Shown here piece by piece: positions 1-12,720 of a DNA stretch of 64,000 nucleotides; position 1 is the first letter of the stretch, and each line of letters begins with the position of its first letter. A model generated the notes under the pieces. The model worked only from the letters and a program-made list of their open reading frames with translations. It searched no databases and was not told where the DNA came from. The stretch lies in contig NC_133216.1 of NCBI RefSeq assembly GCF_040436345.1, positions 2,942,533-3,006,532 of the forward strand. The letters run 5' to 3'. The DNA is from Pagrus major (lineage: Eukaryota > Chordata > Actinopteri > Spariformes > Sparidae). The translations under genes and the position numbers were made by a program.

Positions 1-3000
1 TCTTCTCCACGTCCTCCTCCTCTTCTCTGTCTGTCCTCTTTAATCTCCTCCGCTTGTCTTTGTCCTTCTCCTTCTCCAACAGTTTCCTCTTCAGCCGCCT
101 GCCGCTCTCTCTAGTGTCCTCCTCGTCGTCTTCGTATCTCCTCCGCTTTTCTCTCATCCTGTTTCTCCGGAGGTGTTCCTCCTCTCTTCTCTGCCTGTTG
201 ACTCTCCTTCTCTGATCATCATCTTCGTCTTCATAATCCTCTTCCTCATCAGAGTCTCTGGAGGAAGGCGACACTAAAAGAAAAAGAAAGGGGAAGGATT
301 TGTTGGGTGGAATAAACCTCTGCTGGTACAGTTAATGACGTGTGCCTCTTGTGTGTGTCCAAAGAAAAAATAAAAATTTGTGATTTATGATTCTGGGCTA
401 CACATTTACTAGAGTGATGTTTCACTATAAAAAATATCTGATGCAGTTAAAACTCCATACTGAAAAATGATGTTAAATGGAACTCAGTAAAATCAATAAA
501 ACATATAAGACAACAGCTTCTAGTTTCTACTTGCTCTTCTCTGAGATGTATTTATTGACCTGCAGGAATTAAAAGTGAAATGATGCTGCAGACACCAGCG
601 GGGACTGACCATCGCTGTAGTCACTCGAGAGATGCTCCTTTCGTGGTCGGCCGCGTGGTTTAACTTTGTCCCTTTTGGCGGAGGCCCGCGAGTTGTCTGA
701 CGACTCTGACGTCTCTCGGTAGTTGACCTGCTGGCGTTGGCCTCGCCTCAGACCCCGCCTTTTTTTGTCAGCGTCGCTGTCAGTCATGTCGCTGAACTGA
801 TCCGAGTCTGGAGAGGACATGAAGAAAGACGGTGAAGACTTACAGATAACAGTTTTAATAACAATAATCAGAATATTCTCTGGTTCAAGGTTCTCAAATG
901 TGAAGAGTTGCTCTTTTTCTTTGTTTTATAGCAGATATCAGTGATGGTCTTTGGGTTTTGGAAGGCTGGTAGGAGAAAACAAGACGTCACCTTAACTTTT
1001 AAACTTTTTAAAGACATTTTCTCACATTTTAAGTCATTCATTCATTATTTGTAGTCCAAGAATTTCAAAACCTTGAAAGATGTGCAGAAGTTTGAATTGC
1101 ACCTCACGATTATTTTCATTATTGATTAATCTTTCTTTGACTGATCAACTAATGTTTCAGTCTATGAAATGTCAAAAAAATGTCAAGTCCTGTTTTTTTC
1201 AAGCGCAAGTCAAAAACCAAAGATATTAAGTCTGCAACAATATATGACAAAGAACAGAATTAGTTTAAGCAGACAATAAACTGTAATATAAAAAAAGTCA
1301 GTCTCGCAGTGAAACTCACCCATGTCTTCTTCAGTTTCTTCCTCCTCTTCCTCAGAGGAGCGTCTCCGTCGCCGTCTCAGCCGTTTCCTGCCCCTGCGTT
1401 GGGTCTTGATGGGTTGGCGTTTAGGCACACGTCTCAATGCCCGTTTGGGGCGGGTCCCGCTCTCTAAGCTGCCCACGTCGCTGCCCGCATCTTCATCTTC
1501 CTCCTCATCATCATCTGCACCTGACGCACCAAAATCCTCATCCTCTGAGCTTTAAGGGGGAAGACAATGAAAAAAATTAGCCAGATGAGGAGAAAAGATA
1601 ACTTTGTGTGTGAATGTGTGCGTGAATGTGTGTGTTACCTGTTGCTGAGCATGAATTCGTCTTCACTCTCTGCTGCCGTGCTGTCGCTCTCCAGGTCGTT
1701 CAGTCTCCGTTTCTTCCTGTTCCTAGCAGGACGACCCTGGCTTCTGATTGGCCGCTGACTCTCCTTGCCATCATCTGACAGGATAGGTGTGATCTCTTTC
1801 TCTTGTCCTGCGCCGACATCAGAACAGTCCAAGTTAAAGATTAGTTTGAGTTAAAGTGTGGGTTCTCAGACAACTTCATGCGGTGGATTTTATCAAAATG
1901 CTGCATCAGAGCTTCGGCAGGCTCCGGGTACATTTAATAACAAACTGCTGACTAAATATGACTATTTTATTTTCCTGCAAATCTAAATATCTTGAATTCA
2001 GAGGTGGAAATAATGATTTAAATCATTTAATTATGCTTTACAAGCACTGCAGATAAGGTTAACTGCAGCAATCTCTTATTTACAACAGAGTTAACAGATT
2101 TAGATTTTTTCTATGGCTGTTGCTGTCTTTTAATATGCTTTTAACAAGGAAGTATCATACTGTCAATGACTGCTGAGCTGTCCACAGCACACTCAGTCAC
2201 CAGACAGTGGACCTCCACTTCTAAAAACCACTGACTCATTCAGAGATGATGGTGATTCAGTATCTTCAGTTTAGTTGTTAGAGATTAATTTATGCATGTA
2301 CTGAACACCTCGACAAGAATTGCTGTCTGACTTTTATATCAGGTTTAATACATCAGGAATTAATCTATTATAATGATATTGTTAGATTATTGATCCATTT
2401 TTTGTATTTAGCATTTTCAACTGCTCTTTACCTCTGATATATCCTAACAGGAAGTGTAATCTAATAACATAAATAACAGCTGCATTACATTGTGGTGTGT
2501 CAGTTTCACGACTTCGGTAATATGTTGTCACAGGAATGATGAGTTGGGAATAACTAATTTAAACTAAGCCTTCATTACTGTTGTCTTTCCTGCCAGATCC
2601 CCAGGTCTTCTTCAATTTCTTATTCTGGGGTTTCTTCCTATTTTTGCTCACTATATAATGTGATATTCACACCAACCCCGATACTGAACTGCAGAACTGC
2701 TCTGAATATCAGCTGTCTTAAGGAAGTAATGAATAAAAAGATATTCTATATATAATTTCTAATGCTGCAGTTCACTTTTTTTAACCATCACATCATCCAC
2801 TCACCACCACCAACGAGGTCTCCGATGTCTTCCTCTATAGCCTCATCAATGGCATCATCAAAGTCATCAAACCTGCAACACACAAAAAGAAAACAGATGT
2901 TGATCGTCTGTCTGGGATTTCATGTTTCACATCATCTTTTTTTTTTTTAAAAACTATATCCCCTCATATTTATGATTAACAAAAACATTTCTGGTGACAC

Positions 3001-6000
3001 TACATATTTGCAGTTGCAATGCTAACTAACTATTTTAAGAGCTACATCATGAGGTCAGATAATCAATAATGGGACCGGTATGTCTATGCGTGCTTTTCAA
3101 CTGATCATCAGTTTGTTGCAGCAGAAGAAATTCAGCAGGAAACACAAAACGGACGAAGCCTGCGAGCTACATGAATGTAAACAATTGAGGTTTCAAGATG
3201 ATTACATACATAGTTATGCAAATGTTTTATACGGAATAAAATGCATGTTATACTTTTGTTACACCTGAATGTAACGTAACTTTGGTATTTATAACGCCCA
3301 CCAGGCCACACCCACCTGTAGCTGATGTGCTTCCTGGTTCTGGTTGATCTCCTTCCCAGATTTTTGCTCTTTTTGGAATCTTTCTTCTTCGGCGACTTCT
3401 CCTCTTCCTCCTCATCTCCCTCCTAAGACAATCATGACGTGTTTAATTTTTAATGTTGCACAGTAAAATTTAAACTAATATTTATTTTACATCAAACAGA
3501 TGGCCACTATGTCAAGTTTGGTTTAAGTCTGTTTCACAAGTTTACGCTGTCTAAAACTTTGTTCTTGTTTTTCTTTGCTCCAACTCAGAAAACGAAGGTA
3601 AGACACATGAACACCTGAGAGATTTGATTCACTGAAAATGTAAAGTGTTGCTGAGTGAAAACTGAAATGCGAGCAAGCTTCTTTGTTCCAAATGTAGCAC
3701 CTCTGAGTGAAAAAACTTACTAATGCAGTGAAGTGGTCACACTCTTTACTCACAGGAATGATGTTCTCCACACTGATTCCAACGTACACTAGCCGCTCCC
3801 TCCTGGAGAGACAGCGAGAGACGAGGGTCAAAATCCACATTATTCTGAATTTGAGAGTTGATCAAAGCATGTGCACGTGTGTGCATTTACCTCCTCTCTG
3901 CTCGCTCTTTTTTCTTCAGAGCACTGTCCAGGTTCTGCAGCTGCTCCTCCAGTTTCTCACACAGCAGCTTCTGAAGTGTGAAAACCAAACGGATCACAAA
4001 TCTGTCAATATTTGAAAACTCCTCCTTTAAAATGTTTTGTTTATTAGTGCTTGTGTCGAACCTCAACGCTATATTAGTACCACTGAAATGTGTTTAAAGG
4101 ATTTTAGAGGGTATGCTCATCAATATGTTTTGTATTGTGAATTTCAACAGGTTAAATGTGTACAGCTTACATGTTGGCAGGGCGGACAGAACCACTCTCC
4201 GTCTGGAATCAACATGAGCGGCGGCCGCAGGCAGGCAGTGTGGTATCCACTGTCACAAGAGTCACACAGCAGGATCTGAAGACACACAACCACAAATACA
4301 GTGAGTAACTCTTTGCATTCAGAGCCAGCAGTGACTGAACCACAGTCTCACCACATTAAACCACATGTGGACTACTGAGCCTAATGGCTTCAATATTTTG
4401 TTTTTGTTTGCTCAGTATAAATGTGAACCATCAGTGTGAGTATTACTGTTTAATCTATTCATCAATAGACAGAGATGAAGAGAAGAGTTTTGATAACAGA
4501 TTTATTGTTTCAACTTGCAATGGACGACTTTTTTACTTTAACTAATCATTTTGAAGTAAATACTGTTTGCACAGCGTAATGACTGTAGAAAATTTACATC
4601 ATCCATTTATATATTGGTTCACTTTGCTATATTCGGTCTGCCACCGGGCTGGATATTTCCAGAAAAATTACAGCACAAAGAAAGCGTGTCTTCCATTACA
4701 CAACCAAAACAGGAAGAGGCGTAGTTTTCCCTGGTCGCCCAAATTATAGAAAAACAGCCCCAGACCAAAAGTACCCAAATGTATGAGGACAGGGGTGTCC
4801 AAATAATTTTTATATGTACAATAAAATGATAAAATAGTCTGTGGCACAACCACACATGCTCCTCTCTCACCAGTTCGGGGTGGTTGGGCAGCCCACACTG
4901 ACTGCAGGCGTCCTCACTGGGAATCTCCTCTGATTTAGATGATTCTTCTGAGTCGCTCCCTCCTTCACTTTCCTCCTCTCCTCTTTTCCTCTCTCTGTCC
5001 TCCACCTCTCCTCCCTCATTGAGTTTGCGTCTCTTCGTACGAATGTTGGACCATCGCGGGCGTCGATGCCTCCTTTTGCCCTTAAAACACAACCGGAAGA
5101 GAGAAACAGTCAAACCGATGGAAAATTAAGCAGAAGAAGTTTATGTGTTCATTTATTCATTCTCACCCTTTGTTTCCTAATTTGACCAACAGGTTGTGTT
5201 TTGCTGTTTTTCTTTGCAGCCAAGTCCTGCTCCTCTTCATCTTCCTCCTCTTCTTCTTCCTCCTCCTCCTCCTCCTCCTCCTCTTCCTCCTCCCCTTCTT
5301 CCCTCGTTCTGGTAGACAGAGCCTTTTTTCTCTGAGGTTTCTTTTTCTGGCTCTCAGCCACCTTTGAGCTCGGCCTGCAGGTTGGCAAAGCAGATGATCT
5401 TCAAGAAAAAAGGTATAGAATCAAACCAGCTGTACCTGAGATTACAATGGACTGAATAACACATTTATTCTCAAATCCACCACACGTACCTGCAAATCCT
5501 TGCCGATCTCCTCAGTGGCCTCCCTTCCTCTTGCACCTCCTGCTCCTTTTCTTTCTCCTCCTTTCCCCCTTTCCCCCTTAACTTGTTTCTCCGGTGGGGA
5601 GGGATCTTGATCTTCAGCCTGATTCCTTCTTTCTGGAGCTCAGAGGAGGCTTCCTCAAGGGGACCCTGCTTCTCTTCTGATCCAAGCCCAGTGTCCTTCA
5701 CCCTCAACGGAGCTGCCAACCCACCGTTAACCCCGTCTCCCTGGTGGTCCTTTTGATCCTGCTGGTCCACTTTAAGAGGCGGAACAGTGCTCTCCTCCTC
5801 CTTTCCTAAAGTGCTTTTATTCTTTTCATCTTTATCTCCTTCTGTTGCCACAGGGCGTCCACACACCTCTCTTTCCTCTTCCGTTTCATCAAGGTTGTCA
5901 CATTTCTGTTGATGACCAGTCTTCGTTCCCTTGTCTAACTGCTCCTCTGTTGTGTTTTTACCCTGATCTTCTTCCGTCTGTCTTTTGGGTTCCTCTGAGG

Positions 6001-9000
6001 AAACCATAACATAATCCAGTTTTCTCACTACAACTTCAGGGAGTTTGTCAGATTTTAAGGACAGTATTTTTCTGGCTGTTGGAGAATCCATTGCTACATT
6101 AGGAGGAGGAGCTGCCTTCGCCTCCCCCTCAGCAGGTCCCTTCCTGACCAGCACTGACTGCCGGCTCACCTCCCTCTCCTCCTCTACAGCTCTGGAGCCC
6201 TGCTGGTCCAAACTCGGACCATTTTGTTCCTGCTGCTCAGCGGCTCTGTGACGCTCAGATGGGCTGCGGATGACCCCTACATGACCTACAACACCGACTT
6301 GACCTATGACCCCTATGACTCCATTCTGTCCCTCTTTGTGTGGCAGGAGGAGAGACGCTCTCCCGTTGGTCAGTTCTTGCCTTGATGCAGTGACCACTAG
6401 TTGCTGCTGCTGTTGTGAAGCAGCTTGACCACCAGGGGGGGCTAATGAGTTAGATACCCTCCCCTCTCTTCCATGACTGTCTTTGGTCTGGATCACTGAC
6501 GGGTTACAAACAATAATACTGCTGCTGTTACTGTTGTTCAGGTGGTTGCTGTGGTAGCTCTCTGTGAGCTTTAGCTCCCTCTTCTTCAGTGGTATCTTAG
6601 CCTGCTGGCTGCTCCTGACCACTGCTCGCTCTGCTTCCTCTTCCTTATTCATTTCCGGTTTTGTCACGGCCGCACCTGGTGCCATGACGACCGACACAGC
6701 ATTTTTGGGGGCATCGGCATCCCTGGATTCTGATTTGATGACAGTGGTGATCGTGCTCACGCGGTTATCAAAGACGGGCGGTTTGTGTTCCGTCTTCTCT
6801 TCTTGGACCTCAGCCGCTGTGTTTTCCTGCTTGATCGGCTGCGTCTGCTCCTGCTTTACCACTGCAAAACAAAAAAAGGCAAAATAATTATACATCGAGA
6901 CACTGCTAAAAAGAGGAAAGTGCAGGGAGCAGATTAACATGATGTGTCAGATGGTTTGATACTCAAGACCATCTGGAGAGGTACTGCTAGAAACGGTTTG
7001 GAAAAGGCAGGCACAACAAATACTTGGCAGGTGTTTGGATCATTACTATCACAGGCTAACTTCAACCAATCACATCAACAGTAAGAGAGCTACCAACAAC
7101 GGAGCCAGTTGTCGAAACAAAATCTTACCAAAGTCAGTCGAGAGAAGGGTGAAAACATGTTTTCTATCAAGAAAATCCTTCAGTGTCATTCTTTGTCCCT
7201 CTTTAATTTAAATAAACTCCATGTCCGATGTAACTGATCCTATAGCAGCTACGCTAAGCTCCCTTGAGGAGCGGTCATTGTTGTTTTCAAATGAACAGAC
7301 TCTTCTCATGCTGGTCGTCACATCTTAACCATGCTCACAGCTGCCAGTTCCTCATAGGACGCCGACTGGTTCAACCACTGTGTGTTCGGCCACAGGCGCA
7401 AACTTTGAAGTCTGCTAAGATGGATTTGCAGGATCACATGATGTGATCATCCATTTTTTTCAGATTTTTAAAAAGATATCTTGATTCAACAGTGCCTTTC
7501 TCATAAAGGAAAACATAAAGGTGTAAAATATTGGTACCTTGTTTTAGGGGTTTCTCTTCGGTCACAGGATCAACCGTCTTACTGTCAGTGTGTTCCTCCG
7601 TGGTCTTGGAGGGTTCGGGGTTTGTGCTTCCAACAGCCTCATCCACTAATTCATCATAACACACACACACACAGACACACAAACAATCTTGACCTCATGG
7701 GTATTTTAAGATTTTTTAATCATTATCATAACTACTGTAGGGTGACTATTGGCATACTGTAGAACAAGCAAGAAAATAATGTGTGATATTGGACTTTAAT
7801 CTAAAAGTTTAGGAGTTTTTTCCTCTTTGGGCTTAAAAGAATTTGGTTTAAAGGGTGAACTGCCAATTTAAATATTTTCTCTAACTAGGGCTGCGACTAT
7901 TGATTATTCTCATTGTCAATTTATCTTTTGATTAATCTGTTGATTATTTTCTCGATCAATTGACTGGCTGTTAAAAAGAAATGTGGAAAATGTTGTCAGT
8001 GACATCCTCAAACGTCTTGTTTTGTCCACAACCCAAAGATATTCAGTTTACTGTCATAAAGGAGGAAAGAAACCGGATAAATATTCACATATAAGAAGCT
8101 GGAATCAGACTTTATTTTCCTTAAAAAAATAATTAAACTGATTATCAAAATAGTTGCTGTTGATTTATTTAATAGTTACAGCTCTAACGCTAAAATGCAT
8201 TTGTAAGCACTTCTTTGACTAATGATTGTTCCATCCATAATACAAACCCTACGATCAAAGGTAATATGTACTCATTCGCCAAACACACCTGCATTTTTCT
8301 CTGTGGGTCCAGCTTGGTTCTGGTCCTGATTCGGGTTTGGCTCAACCTGGGCCTTCAGCAGCTCCAGAGCCTCAGCCAGGTCGTTACGTGTCCTGAGAAG
8401 AGAGTCTGGATCAGTGGCTCAAACAGGATATCAAACAACAGGAGAGCAGGAGGGCACGATTTGAATAGCAGAAAGTGTTTAAGGGATTCAGCACTGCAGC
8501 CTCATATTGAGCAAAACAATGCTCAAATAATTCACTTTCAGAAAAAAATTGGTGACACAACTACTTTCAGCTAACGTTAAGTCAAGGCCAGAATGGAAAT
8601 TTAATAAATACAATTTTGTAAAGTTCCAGATTGTAAAAAATACTTTTTTTTACAAGCAGAGGAAAGAATAACAAAAGAAAGAACAAACTGCAGCCTGAGA
8701 CACTGGTACCGCCTGTCCACACACTAATATCCACCACATTAAGACAACAGTCCTACCTGACAATACACCTCCAGGTGGATCCGTCCAGATCGTCTTGCTC
8801 CTCTGTGTACAGCCGGATGTTCTGCTCTTGGTCCAGCTGAAGCCAGTACATCAGGCCCTGCCGGTCCCGACCTATAGGCTGCAGACGCATCTTCTCCGGG
8901 TCCTCCTCGTTAATCGCCATCTTGAACTTTAAGTTGTCGTCGAACTGACACTCGCAAAGATACTGCAGGGTGGACAAAATAAACGTAAGGAGGGGCTTGA

Positions 9001-12000
9001 AGGCGATATACATAAAAAAAGAGAAGGTTAAAGAGACAATTCACCCCAAAATCAAAAATGACAAAGTCTGTGGACTATCTTGAGTAACCGGGTCATGATT
9101 TCTGGAAAGAGATATTTCTGTTCAAATTTATTTTTTTTCCTTTGGTGCTTTGAGCACCACAAGCCGAGAGCCATCTGGTTTCATTATATCTCTACTGACG
9201 ATATCTCTAAAACTCTGCAACTCGCAACAACATACTCTACGGGTAAGAGGGAAAAAATGTATTTATGATTTTGGGGAGAACAGTTTTTTTTAATGTGGTT
9301 GTTGCATTGTCTGCAGATGTTTCATGAAATAAAAACTGTCATACTTTGAGGATGCTTGACTTGCACTCCATGGACATTTCCTGGTAGCCCTTCTGTTCCA
9401 GCTCCCATGCCCAGGTACTGTTCAACTCCTGGCAAACCTACAGGAAACAAGGATTAGATATAGTCACTGGATACTTGCATATGGTCTCTGTCCGAACGCT
9501 GGCTCACTATTATCTAGTAATTAAAAGCCATTAAAAACTGTCAAACTATGGAAGATAATTTAAAAGATAAATTGACATAGTTAAATGTAAAATACTGAAC
9601 TTACTGAACCTCTTCAGTGAGACATGTTTACTCATGTTAAGTGCAGTCAGTCTGCAGCCAAACACATCACAAACACACACACACACACACACACTGAGGC
9701 CTCACCTTAGCCAGGTATTTTTCCCAGCGGTCAGTGGACACAGACCTCCCCAGTTTTCTGAGCAGCTTGACGTGGAGCTCCACAAGGGGTTTAGGAACTG
9801 GAAAACACACAGGATGATTAGAAATATAACCGTGTTCATCTAAACTTTTCGTAAATCACTACAAGTCCAGTGTCAACAAACAGTCCTCCTGCTGAAGTGC
9901 CCTTAAACACAACTTAAAATAGCTGAACACGATCTTGATGTTTAGGGGGGAAGATTATCTCCCTTTTGAAGATCAATCAAATCACAAAACACGGGAAGAG
10001 GATTTACATTCATTTTTGGACAACATTTTTATTATTCTGTGTGTAACAGTGATTGCACAGCTTTAGTGTCGTTTTTTAGCAGAACATTATGATGTCACAG
10101 TGAAGTTGACCTTTGACTTTTGAAGAAATTTGAAGAAACACCCACGCGGCGTTCCCGAGATATTATGTTCAAGGGAATGAGAGCGATGGATAGCTGACAC
10201 TGGTGCAGAGGGATGAAAACAACTGGGTTGATTAATAACCTTTTAACAGTAAAAAAAAAAGTCTGTAACAACGGATAAACAGCTTGACGACAATGCCTTT
10301 CAACCTTAAACGCTGGTCCTGTATCTGCTTGTATTTTTATTTCACATTTCTTCCAGCTGCTGTTGGAAAACAGTCAACACTCCTGAATGAATAAAAAGGA
10401 AAATGACATTTATGTTTCCAGCCATGAATGTAAATTGTGTTCAGACAGACTCATACAGCACTGCAATCTTTTGGAGCTTATGAGCCACTTTATCAGTGCA
10501 ACTTAAATGCCTTGAGATGAGCAATAAAAAGTAGACACTTGTTTTGATACGCTGCTCAGATTAAATGAAATGTGTTTTCTGCACTAACAGTATTGCTTTT
10601 AAAAATATTTCTGCACTTCAAGATAACTAGTACTGTGCTAGCTTATGAATAGTCTATTTTGTTCACTCAGTGCTGAGTAAATAGATGTTTATATGTCTGT
10701 TGCTCCAAAACTGGGTGCCAGGATAGATGGATGTGTGAACGTAAACACAGTCATACATGACAAATCTTGGAGAGATGATGAGATGCCTTGATGGTGTTTC
10801 TAACACAATCTGACATTTAGCTAATTTCTGTTAAAAACTCCAAAAAGCAGAAAAGCTATAAAATTCATGAAACGTATATCTGAATGTGGGCTTGAAGGGG
10901 CCATTTTCCTTCATGACCCCTACTTTTGTATTTGTCATTATTATATTGTCTCTATTGGGCCTATACTGTTATATATTTTCATTTTAACTCAGGATATAAG
11001 AATTAATTGTTGTGTCAGGACATTATTTTACATCTGGCCCATTATTGTTGTCATGATACTGTTATGATCGGCCTCCAAAACACTGTAAATGCGATAATGA
11101 CTAAAAACAACCGAGGAACAAAAACAAGCTCAATGTGTGGTCTGCCGTGAGACGGTCACGGAACCCACGAATTCACAGGAAATTCCAGCTTTCTCTGCTG
11201 AAACCGAAAGTTTCTATGTTTTTTTCGCATTATAAACAGCCTCGGAGCCTTCTGTGAAAACGCATTTACACTTCTGAGCCTGAAATGTCAGAGAAATATC
11301 TCAGCTGAGTGATTATCAGTCGTTGTGTCCAAACTGTGTTCAATGTAACGTTACGGTGGAAGAAGCTAAGCAACCGAACTAACGGTAATTGAAAACTAGC
11401 TTAGCTAACAAGCTAAACTGGCTGACACGGTCCGCAAAGATACAAACACGACAGTTTCGTGTCAACACAACTCATTTTAAGAAAGATATCGCGCTAAATG
11501 AAGGGTAACTTCGAGGGCTTCGCGTTGTACTTTGACTAAAAGTTGATGGAATCATCGATGCTAGCTAGTTAGCCGCCAGCAGCTAGGGTCCCTACTGCGC
11601 CTGTGCAGATTTGACAGCCACTCTACCAATGGCAAAAAAAAATAACATCCACTGTTTTTAGCTAACATCAGTCGCTCAGTTTTGACAACCAGCTAAAGTA
11701 CAGATTTAAAGGGAAAATATTATCTCTCCGTCAGCTTCTGGCCAACACGTTAACACCAGGGAGATTGATGTCATTCTAGTCCGACTGCCTGTGAGGCAAG
11801 GCCGGTGAAAAATTACACCTGACAACCCTCCGGAGCTAGCTGGTTGGCTGTGTGTGGTCACTATGCTGTGCTGCATCATGGCTCCCACACCAAGTTTAGC
11901 GTTAACAGATCAATATCAGCCTTGACAACATTATCGACGACCTGTCACTTGACTCCTACTAAAACCCCACGGGGGTAGCTGGGCAAATTCTGCACCCCCG

Positions 12001-12544
12001 TATCAGTCCGTTTCCTTTAACTTTAGCACAAACACACAACACAGTCCAAAGTGTGTTGGATTTGGAGTGGGGCTAGCTTTCTGTTAGCTTTCAGTCCAAA
12101 TGTTTCCTCAGAAACTTGAACAAAAAAACTGGTCTCCTTTCGAGGGAAAACGGGATCTGTCGGAGTCAACAACCGGTGAGAGAGCGAGGAAGCCCGCTGA
12201 CTAAACTCTCGATTTACCGCTGCTCCGCCGGGGCCACACAACTCAACGTTTTTCGTCATCCTCATCATCATCATCACGATGATGATGGTGATGGTGGTAG
12301 TGGTGGACCCCTTCTCCTTCGGTTTCAAGTGTCGCAGCTTTCCACCACTTCTTCGCCTCACCACCACGAAAACCACCAGCGATCTCTCACCTGTCGCGGT
12401 GTCCCGCAGATACCTCTCCATCTGCGGGAAAGTCATCTCGGGCAGATCCAGCGCCGCTCCGTATCGCTCCAGGAACGAACAGACCTCCGCGAAGCTCGGG
12501 CAGAGCGCCGGGCCGGAGCTTCTCACCACCACCGGAGCAGCCAT
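1..12544 (-). CDS. rsf1: Remodeling and spacing factor 1 (partial, C-terminus off window)
   Basis: Histone-binding subunit that pairs with the SNF2H ATPase to space nucleosomes (family knowledge). Coding exons 5' to 3': 12391-12544, 9706-9797, 9345-9437, 8757-8962, 8289-8392, 7538-7645, 5490-6861, 5167-5398, 4871-5080, 4171-4275, 3891-3970, 3754-3802, 3316-3422, 2805-2872, 1639-1807, 1320-1549, 610-807, 1-273. All junctions are GT-AG and phases agree. About 1,283 residues are visible. The N-terminus (VCSFLERYG) and the block CECQFDDNLKFK...LQPIGRD match human RSF1. The PHD finger at about 846-890 keeps all eight ligands (C846, C849, C861, C864, H869, C872, C887, C890), followed by RLVYVGISVENIIP. 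The rest is acidic/basic low complexity, including 17 consecutive Glu at 746-762 coded by a GAG/GAA microsatellite. The start ATG at 12544 opens MAAPVVVRSS. The exon 17 donor is GTCAGT, slightly weak. The long exon 7 is the divergent central region. Confidence 0.93.
1095..1245. repeat. Fragment of the 'GGCTGCRACTA' repeat
   Basis: This shows CACGATTATTTTCATTATTG, then GATCAACTAATGTTTCAGTC and ATGAAATGTCAAAAAAATG, resembling the start of the repeat at 7.9 kb. It lies in the rsf1 intron between exons 16 and 17 and is degraded. Confidence 0.4.
4171..5080 (-). other. rsf1: PHD-finger-coding exon pair of rsf1
   Basis: Exon 4871-5080 carries the first Cys pair (CSQCGLPNHPEL) and exon 4171-4275 carries the rest of the zinc finger (ILLCDSC...GYHTAC...WFCPPC). 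A phase-0 intron splits the domain right after PEL. This is the best conserved part of the gene and the strongest evidence for its identity. In this family the finger acts in chromatin binding. Confidence 0.93.
7886..8192. repeat. Palindromic 'GGCTGCRACTA' teleost repeat, copy 1
   Basis: It begins GGGCTGCGACTATTGATTAT and ends TTAATAGTTACAGCTCTA, so the ends are inverted. The interior has TCTTGTTTTGTCCACAACC and ATTCAGTTTACTGTCAT. Related pieces occur near 1.1, 19.5, 43.8, 53.6 and 54.2 kb. It is a widespread fish repeat; the superfamily was not determined. Confidence 0.6.
9028..9293. repeat. Small palindromic repeat in rsf1 intron 3
   Basis: The left end reads TTAAAGAGACAATTCACC and the right end GATTTTGGGGAGAACAG...TTTTTTTAA, an imperfect inverted pair. 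The interior is unlike the larger palindromic repeat at 13.3, 18.8, 31.6 and 47.8 kb, but the terminal motif is shared with it and with the short element at 36.6 kb. It is probably a non-autonomous DNA transposon (MITE). Confidence 0.55.
9798..12390 (-). other. rsf1 intron 1
   Basis: This 2.6 kb intron starts with GTGAGA next to an ATC/ATG-type simple repeat (about 12256-12300) and ends with a CAG. I see AT-rich sequence with no coding exon. Plus-strand open frames at 12116-12613 are antisense shadows of exon 1. Confidence 0.6.
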
Positions 12545-12720
12545 CTTTCCAGGCGGAGAGAAACAGGAGGGGAGGGCTCGCTGCTAGGATGCGACTGTGT
12601 GCGAATGAAATGAATGGAGGGAGTGAAACATCTACCGGTGTCAAGCTGGACGGCATGAGAACGTGAAGCTTCCGGCACCGATTTTCAAAATAAACCCGAT
12701 GCGGACTTGCACTCTGTGTT
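12545..12720 (-). promoter_or_regulatory. rsf1 5' UTR and promoter region
   Basis: This is immediately upstream of the rsf1 ATG and moderately G+C-rich, in contrast to the AT-rich sequence beyond. No TATA box is apparent. The boundaries are inferred from position only. Confidence 0.4.

Noticed and set aside
12116-12613. Plus-strand ORFs over the rsf1 start
   Set aside because: Antisense shadows of rsf1 exon 1 and a histidine-coding CAT repeat.
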